Assembly: GCF_035593345.1 (NCBI RefSeq) | Contig: NZ_CP141606.1 | Location: forward strand, 4,650,001-4,714,000 | Origin: Lelliottia sp. JS-SCA-14 | GTDB taxonomy: Bacteria; Pseudomonadota; Gammaproteobacteria; Enterobacterales; Enterobacteriaceae | Length of the DNA: 64,000 nt | Direction of reading: 5' to 3' | In this document: piece after piece, positions 31,105 through 40,897 of the stretch | Layout: each line of letters starts with the position of its first letter | Position numbering within the stretch: position 1 is the first letter of the stretch | Notes under the pieces: generated by a model | What the model was told of the DNA's origin: nothing | The model's database searches: none | What the model saw: only the letters and a program-made list of their open reading frames with translations | Made by a program: the position numbers and the translations under genes

Positions 31105-31891
31105 TAAAGCTTGGCCAGTGCGGTTGTTCCTGCCAGATCGCCAGGTTCACCAGCAGCCCTGCGGGCACGTGAACGTTGTTCATGATGCCCAGCGTCCCGG
31201 CGTCCACCTGTGTGGCTCCGTAGTTCCACATAAAATAGCCCAGCCCTGATGCGACCACGCCCAGCCAGACAAGCACGCTCCACTGCAGCGTGGTGGTCGG
31301 TAGTTTTTGCGGATTGCCGAGCATAAACCACGCCACCACCGCGACGATGAACGCCCCCATGTAGAACCAGGCGAAGGCGTTGTGCTGCGGCATCGGGTGG
31401 ATCTCCATCAGGCGTTTGTAGCCCACCATACCAATCGCAAAGCTGATGTTCGCCAGCTGGACAAACATCAGCCCGGTCCAGAAGTGATCGCTCACTTTGT
31501 CGTAGCGAATAATCGCCGCACCGGCCACCGCCAGCAGCGCGCTCAGCACGTAGCCCCAGCGCAGGCGGCGTTTGCTCAGCAGGTCATAAATCAGGGTGAT
31601 ATAGAGCGGCGTCAGCACTGTGAAAAGCAGGAACTCCGAGACCGACAGATAGACATACGCGCGGAAGCTGAACAGGTACATGACGCCGAGCTGCATCGCG
31701 CCCACCAGCATGTACAGCAGAATGGTTTTGAGCGTCTGCCCGCGCAGGCGCAGGAACGGCAGGAACACCAGCGCCGCCAGCCCGACGCGCATCAGCACCG
31801 AGAAATAGCTGTCGACGTGTCCGGCAAGGTATTCACCGATCAGGCTGAACGAGAAGGCCCACAGAATAGTGGTGATAATGAGTAGCGCCAC
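30992..31891 (-). CDS. yigM: EamA-family carboxylate/amino acid/amine-type transporter YigM (biotin transporter)
   Basis: A 299-residue inner-membrane protein with ten predicted helices in two EamA repeats; E. coli YigM has been identified as a biotin transporter. Conserved parts include the N-terminus [20 protein letters not shown], the [22 protein letters not shown] loop and [19 protein letters not shown]. It is convergent with metR with a 113-bp overlap. Confidence 0.93.
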   Translation of the reverse strand: MALLIITTILWAFSFSLIGEYLAGHVDSYFSVLMRVGLAALVFLPFLRLRGQTLKTILLYMLVGAMQLGVMYLFSFRAYVYLSVSEFLLFTVLTPLYITLIYDLLSKRRLRWGYVLSALLAVAGAAIIRYDKVSDHFWTGLMFVQLANISFAIGMVGYKRLMEIHPMPQHNAFAWFYMGAFIVAVVAWFMLGNPQKLPTTTLQWSVLVWLGVVASGLGYFMWNYGATQVDAGTLGIMNNVHVPAGLLVNLAIWQEQPHWPSFIIGGTVILASLWVHRHWVAPRSEQTAGGRKRDSALSE

Positions 31892-31973
31892 AATGCATGT
31901 CTCTCAGAAAGAAGGACTGGCATTGTAGCGAACTCCCCAGTTGACAACTGAGCAATAAACAATCAAATGAAGA

Positions 31974-32774
31974 TTATTCAAGGAACAGCTTGCGCAGGTA
32001 GTTCGGCACGGCGTTGTCGGCGTTGGTGCCGATCACTTCCAGCTCAGGATGCATGTCTTTCAGACGCTGGTGCGCGTTTTCCATGATGCAGCCTTTCCCG
32101 GCCATCGACAGCATTTCCGCGTCGTTCATACCGTCGCCAAAGGCGATACAATCTTTCAGCTTGTAGCCCATGCGTTTCGCGACCGCTTCCAGCGCGTGGC
32201 CTTTCGACACGCCGCCCGCCATCACTTCCAGACAGGTCAGGGTGGAGAAGCTGACGTTGACGCGATCGCCCCAGCGCGCGTTAATCGCCTGCTCCAGCGG
32301 GAGCAATTCTTCGTGGCTTTCGCAGGTGAAGAACACTTTGCTGATCCCTTCCGGCTCAAGCAAACCTGGCTCATACAGGGTGTAGTTGAATACCGCTTCC
32401 TTGAAGAAACGCATCTCATCCGGGCGATGACGGTTCATAAACCAGTCGTCGTTGCGGTAGACGTTAGTGACGATCTTCGGGTTGCTGTGCACCACGCCAA
32501 ACAGGTCGGCGGCGATGTCGCGGTCGAGGTTATGGGTGAAGATCAGGTTGCCGTCGGTGTCGTGTACGCGCGCACCGTTGGAGGTGATCATGTACGCTTT
32601 GATGTCCAGATTATCGCGGATCTGCCCCACATCCACGTGGTGGCGGCCCGTCGCGAAAACGAAGTTCACGCCACGAGCAGTCAGGAGTTTTAAGGTTTCT
32701 TTCGCGTAAGGCGACAGGGTGTGATCGGGGGAAAGCAGCGTGCCATCTAAATCAGATGCGACAACCTGGTACAT
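31974..32774 (-). CDS. yigL: HAD-superfamily sugar/pyridoxal phosphatase YigL
   Basis: A 266-residue Cof-type HAD phosphatase. Motif I ASDLDGTLLS (Asp nucleophile), motif II ATGRH, the GGVSKGHAL lysine and motif IV FGDGMNDAEM are intact. E. coli YigL dephosphorylates pyridoxal phosphate and sugar phosphates and is part of the SgrS glucose-phosphate stress response, where its mRNA is stabilised within pldB-yigL. The ATG at 32774 restores the E. coli N-terminus MYQVVASD; a longer frame runs into pldB. It starts 25 bp after the pldB stop. Confidence 0.95.
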   Translation of the reverse strand: MYQVVASDLDGTLLSPDHTLSPYAKETLKLLTARGVNFVFATGRHHVDVGQIRDNLDIKAYMITSNGARVHDTDGNLIFTHNLDRDIAADLFGVVHSNPKIVTNVYRNDDWFMNRHRPDEMRFFKEAVFNYTLYEPGLLEPEGISKVFFTCESHEELLPLEQAINARWGDRVNVSFSTLTCLEVMAGGVSKGHALEAVAKRMGYKLKDCIAFGDGMNDAEMLSMAGKGCIMENAHQRLKDMHPELEVIGTNADNAVPNYLRKLFLE

Positions 32775-32799
32775 AGGAAAATTTAACCTCAATAGGAAA

Positions 32800-33792
32800 T
32801 CAGTTATGCCTGTCGAAAAACTCGACGATGGCGTTGAGCGCGACTGAGCGCATGGTGTCCTTTTCAAAAAGGATCTCATGGTACGCACCCTTTATGACCA
32901 GCGGTTTTTCCCCTTCACAGGGATGCCCGGCGGCGGCGCGCAATTCACAAAAACGGTCGTGCATGCGGTTATCCACCACACGCTCTTCTTCGGCCTGAAT
33001 CAGAAGCGTCGGCGTCGCATCTTTATTGACACCCGCGAGCGCTGATTCACCCGCGCGGATGCCCTCACGCACCCAGTGGTACGTTGGCCCACCGACGCGC
33101 AGACGCGGCTCATCGGCGTAGAAGCGCAGGTTGCGGCGATAGCGCTGTCGGCTGTGCGTCAGCACGTTCATGGCAAACGGCAGCGCGCGCCAGCGACCGG
33201 TGCCGATCGCGTAGCCTTCACGAATGCGCTGATGGCCCTCAGCCCAGTCGAGAATATGGCGCACCATCCAGTCCGGGAAGCGCATCACGATGCCAAACAT
33301 CGGCGCGGTGAGCGCAATGGCGTCGCACTGATGCGGGTGACGTTGTAAAAACAGCGTCGCAATCGCCCCACCCATCGAGTGAGCCAGAATGTAGCGTTTG
33401 CGCCACGGACCCGGCTGCACTTCCTGCTCCCAGAACGCAGCGAGATCGTCGACATAATCGCTGAAATTCACCACATGCCCGCGGTGCGTGTCCGATAGCA
33501 ACCGCCCGGAGCGACCTTGCCCACGATGGTCGATAATCAGTACATCAAAACCAAGATGGAAAAGGTCGTAAGCCAGTTCAGCGTATTTGACGTAACTTTC
33601 GATTCGACCGGGACAGACGACGATCACGCGGTCGTTTTTGACATCCCGAAAACGCACAAAGCGCACCGGAACATTATCCACGCCGGTAATTTCGGCCTCT
33701 TCGCGCTGACGCCAGAAATCGGTCAGCGGCCCCATGGAGAAAGCAGCAAATGCGTTCTCGCGTGTTTCCCAGTCCTTTTTCTGCTGAAACAT
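32800..33792 (-). CDS. pldB: Lysophospholipase L2
   Basis: A 330-residue alpha/beta-hydrolase that cleaves lysophospholipids at the inner membrane. The oxyanion region DHRGQGRSGR, the nucleophile elbow AHSMGGA and the late His in KGAYHEILFE are present. The ATG at 33792 gives MFQQKKDWETRENAF as in E. coli. The protein stops about ten residues earlier than in E. coli (340), after FFDRHN. First gene of pldB-yigL, an arrangement that in E. coli lets SgrS stabilise yigL mRNA from within pldB. Confidence 0.95.
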   Translation of the reverse strand: MFQQKKDWETRENAFAAFSMGPLTDFWRQREEAEITGVDNVPVRFVRFRDVKNDRVIVVCPGRIESYVKYAELAYDLFHLGFDVLIIDHRGQGRSGRLLSDTHRGHVVNFSDYVDDLAAFWEQEVQPGPWRKRYILAHSMGGAIATLFLQRHPHQCDAIALTAPMFGIVMRFPDWMVRHILDWAEGHQRIREGYAIGTGRWRALPFAMNVLTHSRQRYRRNLRFYADEPRLRVGGPTYHWVREGIRAGESALAGVNKDATPTLLIQAEEERVVDNRMHDRFCELRAAAGHPCEGEKPLVIKGAYHEILFEKDTMRSVALNAIVEFFDRHN

Positions 33793-33901
33793 CGGGTTTC
33801 CACCCCTGTAAGCCAAGGAATATCGTTTTTTCAGGACGCATCGCACAACGACGCGACAATAGCGTATTGTGGCATAAAAATAGACGATTCGGGAGTTTCA
33901 A

Positions 33902-34522
33902 ATGACCTTCGAGTGGTGGTTCGCTTACCTGCTCACATCCATCATCCTGAGCCTTTCCCCAGGCTCCGGCGCGATCAATACCATGACCACATCCATTAAC
34001 CACGGCTATCGCGGCGCGGCTGCGTCCATTGCCGGACTACAAACCGGGCTGGGGATTCATATCGTGCTGGTCGGGATTGGCCTTGGGACTTTGTTCTCGC
34101 GTTCGGTGCTGGCGTTTGAAGTGCTGAAATGGGCGGGCGCGGCCTATCTGATTTGGCTGGGCATCCAGCAGTGGCGCGCGGCGGGCTCGATTGACCTGAA
34201 TACTCTCGCCCACACGCAGACGCGCGGTCGTCTGTTCAAGCGCGCGGTGTTTGTGAACCTGACCAACCCGAAAAGCATCGTGTTTCTCGCCGCCCTCTTC
34301 CCGCAGTTTATCGTCCCGCATCAGCCCCAGGTGATGCAGTACGTGGTGCTGGGTGCCACGACCATTATTGTCGATATCATCGTGATGATTGGTTACGCGA
34401 CGCTGGCGCAGCGGATTGCGGCGTGGATTAAGGGGCCTAAGCAGATGAAGGCATTGAATAAAGTGTTTGGGTCGTTGTTTATGCTGGTGGGGGCGTTATT
34501 GGCTTCGGCGAGGCATGCCTGA
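33902..34522 (+). CDS. rhtB: Homoserine/homoserine lactone efflux protein RhtB
   Basis: A 206-residue LysE/RhtB-family exporter with about six membrane helices, exporting homoserine and its lactone. N-terminal signature [23 protein letters not shown] and [20 protein letters not shown] are typical. It is divergent from pldB and convergent with its paralogue rhtC, separated by a REP element. Confidence 0.95.
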   Translation: MTFEWWFAYLLTSIILSLSPGSGAINTMTTSINHGYRGAAASIAGLQTGLGIHIVLVGIGLGTLFSRSVLAFEVLKWAGAAYLIWLGIQQWRAAGSIDLNTLAHTQTRGRLFKRAVFVNLTNPKSIVFLAALFPQFIVPHQPQVMQYVVLGATTIIVDIIVMIGYATLAQRIAAWIKGPKQMKALNKVFGSLFMLVGALLASARHA

Positions 34523-34530
34523 ATAAGAAA

Positions 34531-34566
34531 AGCCGGATGGCGGTGCACGCACCTTATCCGGCCTAC
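34531..34566. repeat. REP palindrome between rhtB and rhtC
   Basis: AGCCGGATGGCGG...CCTTATCCGGCCTAC is a single REP palindrome between two convergent stop codons, the usual REP location. Confidence 0.85.
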
Positions 34567-34572
34567 GAAAAC

Positions 34573-35196
34573 TTAGCGCGAAATAATCAGGTGGATACCA
34601 AACCCTGCAAACAGCGCACCCGCAAAGCCGTCGATCCACTTCGCCAGACGCTGATAGCCGCGACGCATGGACGGTAAGGCGAACAGGCTCGCCACCACGG
34701 TGAACCACGCGAAAGTTTCGACGACGATCAGCAGGAAAATACCCCAGCGCGCGCCTGCGCCGACGTCGTCACCGACGAACAGAGAGAACACCGAGCCGAA
34801 GTAGATAATCGCTTTTGGGTTGGCGAGGTTGGTCAGTAAACCGCGCACAAAGCTGCGACCGCCGGTTGCCAGCTCCACTTTCGGCTCTGGTGCAGCAACG
34901 CCCTCTTCTTTCTTCAGCGCACCGCGCAGCATCTGGTAGCCCATCCAGCACAGATACAGGCCGCCGCCGACCATAATGATGTTATGCAGCCAGGCCATTT
35001 TCGCGAGGATCAGGTTCAGGCCGAGCAGCGCCACGGCAGCCCAGACCATTACGCCCATAGTAATCCCGAGCACGCCCATCATCGCCTCTTTACGGGAGCG
35101 GCTGACGGCGGTCTGCGAAACGAAGAAAAAGTCAGGGCCAGGGCTCATCAGCGCAACGATGTGCACCAACGCCACAGTGAGGAATAGCATCAACAT
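34573..35196 (-). CDS. rhtC: Threonine efflux protein RhtC
   Basis: A 207-residue LysE/RhtB-family inner-membrane exporter of threonine. The N-terminus VALVHIVALMSPGPDFFFVSQTAVSRSRKEA and LTNLANPKAIIYFGSVFS are the family signatures, nearly identical to E. coli. It lies 61 bp after recQ's stop-side neighbour region on the same strand, as in E. coli recQ-rhtC. Confidence 0.95.
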   Translation of the reverse strand: MLMLFLTVALVHIVALMSPGPDFFFVSQTAVSRSRKEAMMGVLGITMGVMVWAAVALLGLNLILAKMAWLHNIIMVGGGLYLCWMGYQMLRGALKKEEGVAAPEPKVELATGGRSFVRGLLTNLANPKAIIYFGSVFSLFVGDDVGAGARWGIFLLIVVETFAWFTVVASLFALPSMRRGYQRLAKWIDGFAGALFAGFGIHLIISR

Positions 35197-35257
35197 AATT
35201 AACTCGCGGGAAAATAGTTCAGTGAGTCACCATCCTGGCACTTTTTAGCCGGGCTGA

Positions 35258-37087
35258 CTACTCCTCATCGTCACCATCCGCATGAGAGCGGATCAGCGCC
35301 ATGAACTCTTTGCCGAAGCGCTCAAGTTTGCGCGTCCCGACGCCGTTAACGCTGAGCATTTCACCGGCGCTGAGCGGTATCTGCTCGGCCATTTCAATCA
35401 GCGTCGCATCGTTAAACACCACATATGGCGGGATGTTCTCTTCGTCGGCGATCGCCTTACGCAGCTTGCGCAGTTTGGCAAACAGCTTGCGGTCGTAGTT
35501 GCCGCCGTAGGATTTTTGCGCCACGCGTGGTTTCAGGGCAATGACGCGCGGAACCGCGAGCTGGAGTTCTAACTCGCCGCGCAGCACCGGGCGCGCCGCT
35601 TCCGTGAGCTGGAGCGCAGAGTGCTGGGCAATGTTTTGCGTGGCGAAGCCGAGGTGAATCAGCTGGCGGATAATGCTCACCCAGTGCTCGTGGCTCTGTT
35701 CGCGGCCAATGCCATAGACCGGCAGCTTGTCGTGGCCCATCTCGCGGATACGCTGGTTATTCGCCCCGCGCAGCACTTCAACCACGTAGCCCATACCAAA
35801 GCGCTGGTTCACGCGGTAAATGGTTGAGAGCGCCTTACGCGCGTCCATCAGGCCATCGTACTGCTTCGGCGGGTCGAGACAGACATCGCAGTTGCCGCAC
35901 GGCTCCTGACGCCCCTCACCAAAATAGTTAAGCAGCACCAGACGACGGCAGGTTTGCGCTTCGGCAAACGCGCCCATCGCATTGAGCTTGTGACGTTCAA
36001 TATCCAGCAGCTGACCCTGCGGTTTTTCTTCCAGACAGCGGCGCAGCCACGCCATATCCGCCGGATCATAAAACAGCATCGCTTCAGCAGGCAGACCGTC
36101 GCGTCCGGCGCGGCCCGTCTCCTGATAGTAAGATTCGATATTGCGCGGGATGTCGAAATGCACCACAAAGCGCACGTTCGGCTTGTTGATCCCCATCCCG
36201 AAGGCCACGGTCGCGACCACGATTTGCAGATCGTCGCGCTGGAATTTCTCCTGCACGTCGGCACGGATGTGGTTTTCTAAACCGGCGTGATAGGCCGCGG
36301 CGCTAAAGCCACGGTTTTGCAGACGCGCGGCGGTGTCTTCCACCTTCGCGCGGCTGTTGCAGTAGATAATGCCGGATTTGCCGCGCTGTTCCTGGACGTA
36401 GCGCAGAAGCTGGTCCGTCGGCTTGAATTTTTCCATCAGCATGTAGCGGATGTTCGGGCGGTCGAAGCTGCTGACCTGAATGAACGGATCGTTCAGCCCG
36501 AGCAGACGCACGATATCCAGACGCGTGGTGTCATCCGCCGTAGCGGTGAGCGCCATAAACGGCAGCGCCGGGAATCGCTGACGCAGCTGGCCGAGCGCGG
36601 CGTATTCCGGACGGAAATCGTGTCCCCACTGGGAGATACAGTGCGCTTCGTCGACTGCCAGCAGCACCGGATTCCAGTGCGCCAAATGATCGAGGAAGTT
36701 ATCCAGCATCAGGCGTTCAGGGGCGATGTACAGCAGGCGAATCTGCCCGGTACGACAGCCCGCCATCACGTCCTGCTGCTGTTCGCGGGTCTGGGTGGAG
36801 TTGATACAGGCAGCGGCAACGCCGTTCGCCAGCAGCTGATCCACCTGGTCTTTCATCAGGGAAATGAGCGGCGATACGACGACCGTGAGGCCGTCCAGCA
36901 CCAGCGCGGGCACCTGATAGCAGAGCGATTTCCCGCCGCCTGTCGGCATGACCACCAGACAGTCACGACCTTCCAGCACGGTTTCAATGATGGTTTCCTG
37001 GCCAGGGCGGAACTGCTGATAGCCAAAGGTTTCCTGCAAAACCTGTTTAGCCAGCGATTCCTGATTCATTACTTCCGCCTGCGCCAC
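35258..37087 (-). CDS. recQ: ATP-dependent DNA helicase RecQ
   Basis: A 609-residue 3'-5' helicase of the RecF pathway. Walker A MPTGGGKS, DEAH box VDEAHCISQWGHDFRPEY, motif VI QETGRAGRDG, the zinc-binding cysteines (CRRLVLLNYFGE, CGNCDVCLDPPKQ), the winged helix and the C-terminal HRDC domain are all present. I chose GTG at 37087: it gives VAQAEVMNQES aligned with E. coli MAQAEVLN and exactly 609 residues; the open frame upstream to 37150 contains the pldA terminator. rhtC follows. Confidence 0.95.
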   Translation of the reverse strand: MAQAEVMNQESLAKQVLQETFGYQQFRPGQETIIETVLEGRDCLVVMPTGGGKSLCYQVPALVLDGLTVVVSPLISLMKDQVDQLLANGVAAACINSTQTREQQQDVMAGCRTGQIRLLYIAPERLMLDNFLDHLAHWNPVLLAVDEAHCISQWGHDFRPEYAALGQLRQRFPALPFMALTATADDTTRLDIVRLLGLNDPFIQVSSFDRPNIRYMLMEKFKPTDQLLRYVQEQRGKSGIIYCNSRAKVEDTAARLQNRGFSAAAYHAGLENHIRADVQEKFQRDDLQIVVATVAFGMGINKPNVRFVVHFDIPRNIESYYQETGRAGRDGLPAEAMLFYDPADMAWLRRCLEEKPQGQLLDIERHKLNAMGAFAEAQTCRRLVLLNYFGEGRQEPCGNCDVCLDPPKQYDGLMDARKALSTIYRVNQRFGMGYVVEVLRGANNQRIREMGHDKLPVYGIGREQSHEHWVSIIRQLIHLGFATQNIAQHSALQLTEAARPVLRGELELQLAVPRVIALKPRVAQKSYGGNYDRKLFAKLRKLRKAIADEENIPPYVVFNDATLIEMAEQIPLSAGEMLSVNGVGTRKLERFGKEFMALIRSHADGDDEE

Positions 37088-37108
37088 GTTAACCCCATTT
37101 GCCAGATA

Positions 37109-37135
37109 CAAAACAGGCGCTATTTTCAGCGCCTG
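37109..37135 (-). terminator. Terminator between pldA and recQ
   Basis: CAGGCGCT and AGCGCCTG form a perfect 8-bp stem with a 6-nt loop; the minus strand continues TTTTGTAT. It ends pldA transcripts 21 bp before the recQ GTG, so recQ may depend on read-through or a start inside this gap. Confidence 0.8.
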
Positions 37136-37177
37136 AGAGAGAAACTTCAACGTTTAACGCAAAAACATTCGAGCAGG

Positions 37178-38047
37178 CTAGAAAAGATCGTTCAGCATCA
37201 CGCCCACGCCGACGCGCGTTTGATTAAAGTTGTAGTCGATCAGCGACTCGCCGTAACCGCTGTACACCTGCGTATAGATACGCACGTGTTTGGTCATCGG
37301 GTAGCTTAAGCCCAGCTCTGCGCCGCCGTAGCCGGTGTTCCAGTTGTACTGACCTTTGGCGCTCAGCACCGCGTCGCCCAGCTGATAGCCGATTTTGAGC
37401 TGGTAGTAGCCCATGTATTTGGTGATATCCGGGTTGTCATCCGTATCGCCAATCACATACCACGGCTTCACTTCCACCATCCAGTTGCCGTTTTGCGCCA
37501 TCAGGCGGGTGTAGAGACGGTTCCAGCTGCGGGAAGTCGGGTCGGAACGCCCGTTGGAGTCGTGGTTGAAGCCAAACTCCACGTCGCGCAGCGTCCAGCC
37601 CGCGAATTCGTCGTCGGTGGCGAAGCCGAGGAACAGCTGCGGCTCATAGTTGGTTTCACGGAACGGAGAGGATTCGCCGCTGTTGGAGAGCTGCCACCAG
37701 GATTTCTGCGTGTAAGAGCCGCCCAGAACCGAGTTCGGCCCCAGAATGCCGCGCCAGAACGGGAACGCCAGGCTGAGCTGGAATTTCACTTCGTCTTTGC
37801 GCGCATTATCGGACCAGTTGTAGGAGCTGATCGCTTCTTTGTTCAGATCGCTGGTCTGGGTGTAGATCACATAGTTAGTGTCGTACGGGTAGAGCGTGAA
37901 CGGATTGTCATGCTCCTGAAGCAGGTTAGCGATAATGCTGCCGCGCACGGCGGGCTTATCGTGTACCTCTTTGAGCGTCGCTTCCTGCGCAAATGCTGTG
38001 AGGGGCAGCGCAACCGCCGCCAGTAACCAACCCAGATACATCCGCAT
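37178..38047 (-). CDS. pldA: Outer membrane phospholipase A
   Basis: A 289-residue outer-membrane beta-barrel lipase (OMPLA), active as a Ca-dependent dimer when membrane asymmetry is lost. A signal peptide (MRMYLGWLLAAVALPLTAFA, cleaved before QEAT) is followed by twelve predicted strands. The catalytic Asn-His-Ser set is visible in EFGFNHDSNGRSD and the Asn of WNRLYTRL. Same length as E. coli. It ends at its own terminator before recQ. Confidence 0.96.
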   Translation of the reverse strand: MRMYLGWLLAAVALPLTAFAQEATLKEVHDKPAVRGSIIANLLQEHDNPFTLYPYDTNYVIYTQTSDLNKEAISSYNWSDNARKDEVKFQLSLAFPFWRGILGPNSVLGGSYTQKSWWQLSNSGESSPFRETNYEPQLFLGFATDDEFAGWTLRDVEFGFNHDSNGRSDPTSRSWNRLYTRLMAQNGNWMVEVKPWYVIGDTDDNPDITKYMGYYQLKIGYQLGDAVLSAKGQYNWNTGYGGAELGLSYPMTKHVRIYTQVYSGYGESLIDYNFNQTRVGVGVMLNDLF

Positions 38048-38208
38048 CGGTGGTGTTCTCCTGCAAATTAGAAATTATGTGAATAGTTATGTGCGACACA
38101 TTCTACCTATTTCTCAATTAACTTCCCCTCCTCGTTTCTGAAAGTGGAAATCCTTATCCTTGAAGCATAAAATCAACATTTTGTTAACAACGAAGGATGC
38201 GACTGTTC

Positions 38209-38676
38209 ATGTCAGCCACGCTTACCGCTGAAGAAGCTTTGAAACTGGTGGGAGAGATTTTTGTCTACCACATGCCCTTTAACCGCGCGCTGGGGCTGGA
38301 GCTGGAGCGTTACGAGAAGGGCTTCGCGCAGCTGAGTTTTAATAATCAGCCGATGATGGTCGGAAACTGGGCGCAAAGCATTTTGCACGGCGGGGTGATC
38401 GCCTCGGCGCTGGACGTCGCCGCCGGGCTGGTCTGCGTTGGCAGCACGCTGGCGCGTCATGACACCATCAATGAAGATGAGCTGCGCCAGCGCTTATCAA
38501 GGATGGGCACCATCGATCTGCGCGTGGACTACCTGCGTCCGGGTCGCGGGAATCGTTTTACCGCCACCAGCAGCCTACTGCGCGCGGGCAATAAGGTCGC
38601 CGTCGCTCGCGTCGAATTGCATAACGAAGAGCAGGTTTACATCGCCAGCGCAACCGCCACTTATATGGTGGGTTGA
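38209..38676 (+). CDS. yigI: Acyl-CoA thioesterase YigI (PaaI/hotdog family)
   Basis: A 155-residue single-hotdog protein; E. coli YigI has been reported as a medium- to long-chain acyl-CoA thioesterase. The hotdog helix [17 protein letters not shown] carries the usual HGG motif, and the C-terminal strands ([20 protein letters not shown]) match. I chose the ATG at 38209, giving [13 protein letters not shown] as in E. coli; 38197 would add four residues. Divergent from pldA; rarD follows 51 bp later. Confidence 0.93.
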   Translation: MSATLTAEEALKLVGEIFVYHMPFNRALGLELERYEKGFAQLSFNNQPMMVGNWAQSILHGGVIASALDVAAGLVCVGSTLARHDTINEDELRQRLSRMGTIDLRVDYLRPGRGNRFTATSSLLRAGNKVAVARVELHNEEQVYIASATATYMVG

Positions 38677-38727
38677 GACGGTTTAATCGGGTAAAATGAA
38701 TTTACTTTCTTGTAACGGATTATCCCG

Positions 38728-39624
38728 ATGGATGCTAAACAGACGCGGCAGGGCGTTTTACTCGCCCTTGCCGCTTATTTTATTTGGGGTATCGCGCCCG
38801 CGTACTTCAAGCTGATCTACTTTGTCCCGGCTGACGAAATCCTGACCCACCGCGTGATCTGGTCGTTTTTCTTTATGATCGCGTTGATGAGCGTGAGCCG
38901 TCAGTGGTCAGGCGTGAAAACCCTGCTGCAAACCCCGAAGAAAATATTCCTGCTGGCGCTGTCGGCGGTGCTGATCGGCGGCAACTGGCTGCTGTTCATC
39001 TGGGCGGTGAATAACCACCACATGCTGGAAGCAAGTCTGGGGTACTTCATTAACCCGCTGGTGAATATCGTGCTGGGGATGCTGTTCCTCGGCGAACGCT
39101 TCCGCCGGATGCAGTGGGTAGCGGTGCTGCTGGCACTCTGCGGCGTGCTGGTACAGCTCTGGACCTTCGGCTCGCTGCCGATCATCGCCCTGGGGCTGGC
39201 GTTTAGCTTCGCGTTTTATGGTCTGGTGCGTAAGAAAATCGCCGTGGAAGCGCAAACCGGGATGCTGTTCGAAACCCTGTGGCTGCTGCCGCTGGCCGCG
39301 ATTTACCTGTTCGGCATCGCCGACAGCAGCACCAGCCATATGGCGAATAACCCATGGTCGCTGAACCTGATGCTGATTGCCGCGGGCGTGGTCACGACCA
39401 TTCCGCTGCTGTGCTTCACCGGGGCCGCCACGCGCCTGCGCCTGTCGACGCTCGGCTTCTTCCAGTACATCGGCCCGACGCTGATGTTCCTGCTGGCGGT
39501 GGTGTTCTACGGCGAAGTGCCGGGGGCGGATAAGATGGTGACCTTCGCGTTCATCTGGGTCGCGCTGGCGGTATTTGTTGCTGATGCGATTTATACCCAG
39601 CGTAGGGTGCGGAAAGGGTTGTAG
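38728..39624 (+). CDS. rarD: EamA-family transporter RarD
   Basis: A 298-residue inner-membrane protein with about ten helices in two EamA repeats, beginning MDAKQTRQGVLLALAAYFIWG. E. coli RarD is named for chloramphenicol resistance but its natural substrate is unclear. REP elements follow and separate it from convergent corA. Confidence 0.93.
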   Translation: MDAKQTRQGVLLALAAYFIWGIAPAYFKLIYFVPADEILTHRVIWSFFFMIALMSVSRQWSGVKTLLQTPKKIFLLALSAVLIGGNWLLFIWAVNNHHMLEASLGYFINPLVNIVLGMLFLGERFRRMQWVAVLLALCGVLVQLWTFGSLPIIALGLAFSFAFYGLVRKKIAVEAQTGMLFETLWLLPLAAIYLFGIADSSTSHMANNPWSLNLMLIAAGVVTTIPLLCFTGAATRLRLSTLGFFQYIGPTLMFLLAVVFYGEVPGADKMVTFAFIWVALAVFVADAIYTQRRVRKGL

Positions 39625-39633
39625 TGGTTTTTT

Positions 39634-39701
39634 GCCGGATGGCGGCTTCGCCTATCCGGCCTACAAAGATTGTAGGGCGGGTAAGCGCAGCGCCACCCGC
39701 C
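39634..39701. repeat. REP/BIME pair between rarD and corA
   Basis: Two REP palindromes in opposite orientation: GCCGGATGGCGG...ATCCGGCCTACA (39634-39665) and TGTAGGGCGGG...GCCACCCGCC (39671-39701), between convergent genes. Confidence 0.85.
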
Positions 39702-39707
39702 AGATTT

Positions 39708-40658
39708 TCAAAGCCAGTTACGACGTTTGAAATAGAGATACGGCGCCAGTCCGGCGAGGATCATAAAGATAATCGCGCCTGGGTAGCCGAAGCTCCAGCG
39801 CAGTTCCGGCATAAATTCGAAGTTCATCCCGTAGCTCGACGCCACCAGCGTCGGCGGCAGGAACACCACGGATACCACCGAGAAGATCTTGATGATGCGG
39901 TTCTGCTCGATGTTGATAAAGCCCATCGCCGCCTGCATCAGGAAGTTCACCTTCTGGAACAGGGATTCGTTGTGCGGCAGCAGGGATTCGATATCGCGCA
40001 GGATCTCGCGCGCCTGCTCCAGCTGACCGCCCGGCAAACGCGCTTTACGCACCAGGAAGTTCAACGCGCGCTGGGTATCCATCAGACACAAACGCACTTT
40101 CCAGCCGATATCTTCCTGCTCCGCCAGCGTAGAGAGCGCTTCGTCGTACTCATCGCCCTGATGGCCTTCCATGATTACGCGGCTCAGCTTTTCCAGATCG
40201 CTGTAGATGTTTTCGATTTCGTCCGCCAGCTGTTCGATTTTGGTTTCGAACAGATCGAGCAGCAGCTCGTAGGCGTTGCCGTCGACCATCGCCTGGCTAC
40301 GGGCACGCATACGATAGAGACGAAACGCAGGCAGTTCGCGCTCGCGCAGGGTGAACAGGCGGCCATCGCGAATGGTAAACGCGACGGTGGAGTTACCGGC
40401 GTGGTCTTCCGCATCTTCAAAAAAGAAGAAGGAGTGGATATGCAGGCCGTCTTCGTCTTCAAAGAAACGCGCGGAGGCCTCGATGTCTTCCAGTTCCGGG
40501 CGGGTTGCCAGGCTTTGCCCGAGCTCTGACTGTACGCGAAGGCGTTCATCGTCGTCCGGCTCGACCAGATCCACCCATACGGCATCAATGAGGGGCTGTG
40601 ACTCTTCAGCTTCAAGCCGAATCAGTCGGTTTTTTTCCAGTTGAAATGCGCTCAACAT
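39708..40658 (-). CDS. corA: Magnesium/nickel/cobalt transport protein CorA
   Basis: A 316-residue homopentameric Mg2+ channel: large N-terminal cytoplasmic funnel, long stalk helix and two C-terminal membrane helices. The filter motif [11 protein letters not shown] follows the first membrane helix and the basic C-terminus YFKRRNWL is present. Nearly identical to E. coli. The ATG at 40658 follows GGGAGTCCCGGTC; the open frame to 40706 is not conserved. It is preceded by a leader of roughly 230 nt that contains a short ORF and a hairpin. Confidence 0.97.
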   Translation of the reverse strand: MLSAFQLEKNRLIRLEAEESQPLIDAVWVDLVEPDDDERLRVQSELGQSLATRPELEDIEASARFFEDEDGLHIHSFFFFEDAEDHAGNSTVAFTIRDGRLFTLRERELPAFRLYRMRARSQAMVDGNAYELLLDLFETKIEQLADEIENIYSDLEKLSRVIMEGHQGDEYDEALSTLAEQEDIGWKVRLCLMDTQRALNFLVRKARLPGGQLEQAREILRDIESLLPHNESLFQKVNFLMQAAMGFINIEQNRIIKIFSVVSVVFLPPTLVASSYGMNFEFMPELRWSFGYPGAIIFMILAGLAPYLYFKRRNWL

Positions 40659-40780
40659 GACCGGGACTCCCAATGCAAAAAATATCGGACAGTTCGGTGG
40701 GCACACAGAAACAATATGGGTTTCAGACCATTAAAAGCCTGACTCAGCGCGACGGGAATTAAGCAGGTCGCTGACAACCA

Positions 40781-40812
40781 CTAAGGCCATCAGCAAGAGG
40801 AGATAGCCTTAG
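40781..40812 (-). promoter_or_regulatory. Hairpin in the corA leader overlapping the leader ORF stop
   Basis: CTAAGGC (minus strand 40812-40806) can pair with GCCTTAG (40787-40781), a 7-bp stem with an 18-nt loop. Its 5' arm includes the stop codon of the leader ORF, so a ribosome finishing that ORF would open it. This is the layout of translation-coupled attenuation. Confidence 0.6.
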
Positions 40813-40865
40813 GAGTTGTTCCTGGATGACAGGGAATTGAGCCAGTATCTACTGGGTGTGTCCAA
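40809..40865 (-). CDS. corL: corA leader peptide (18 codons)
   Basis: A TTG-started ORF reading MDTPSRYWLNSLSSRNNS, with AAGAGG nine bases upstream. It lies in the corA 5' leader, 150 bp before the corA ATG. In Salmonella a short ORF, corL, in this leader couples its translation to Rho-dependent termination within the leader; I assign the same role by position and structure. The peptide contains two Pro/Arg-type slow codons early (CCC, AGA). The symbol is by analogy; the start codon is weak. Confidence 0.65.
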   Translation of the reverse strand: MDTPSRYWLNSLSSRNNS

Positions 40866-40897
40866 GGCGAATGTCCTCTTAGCGTAATCGTGCGCGC

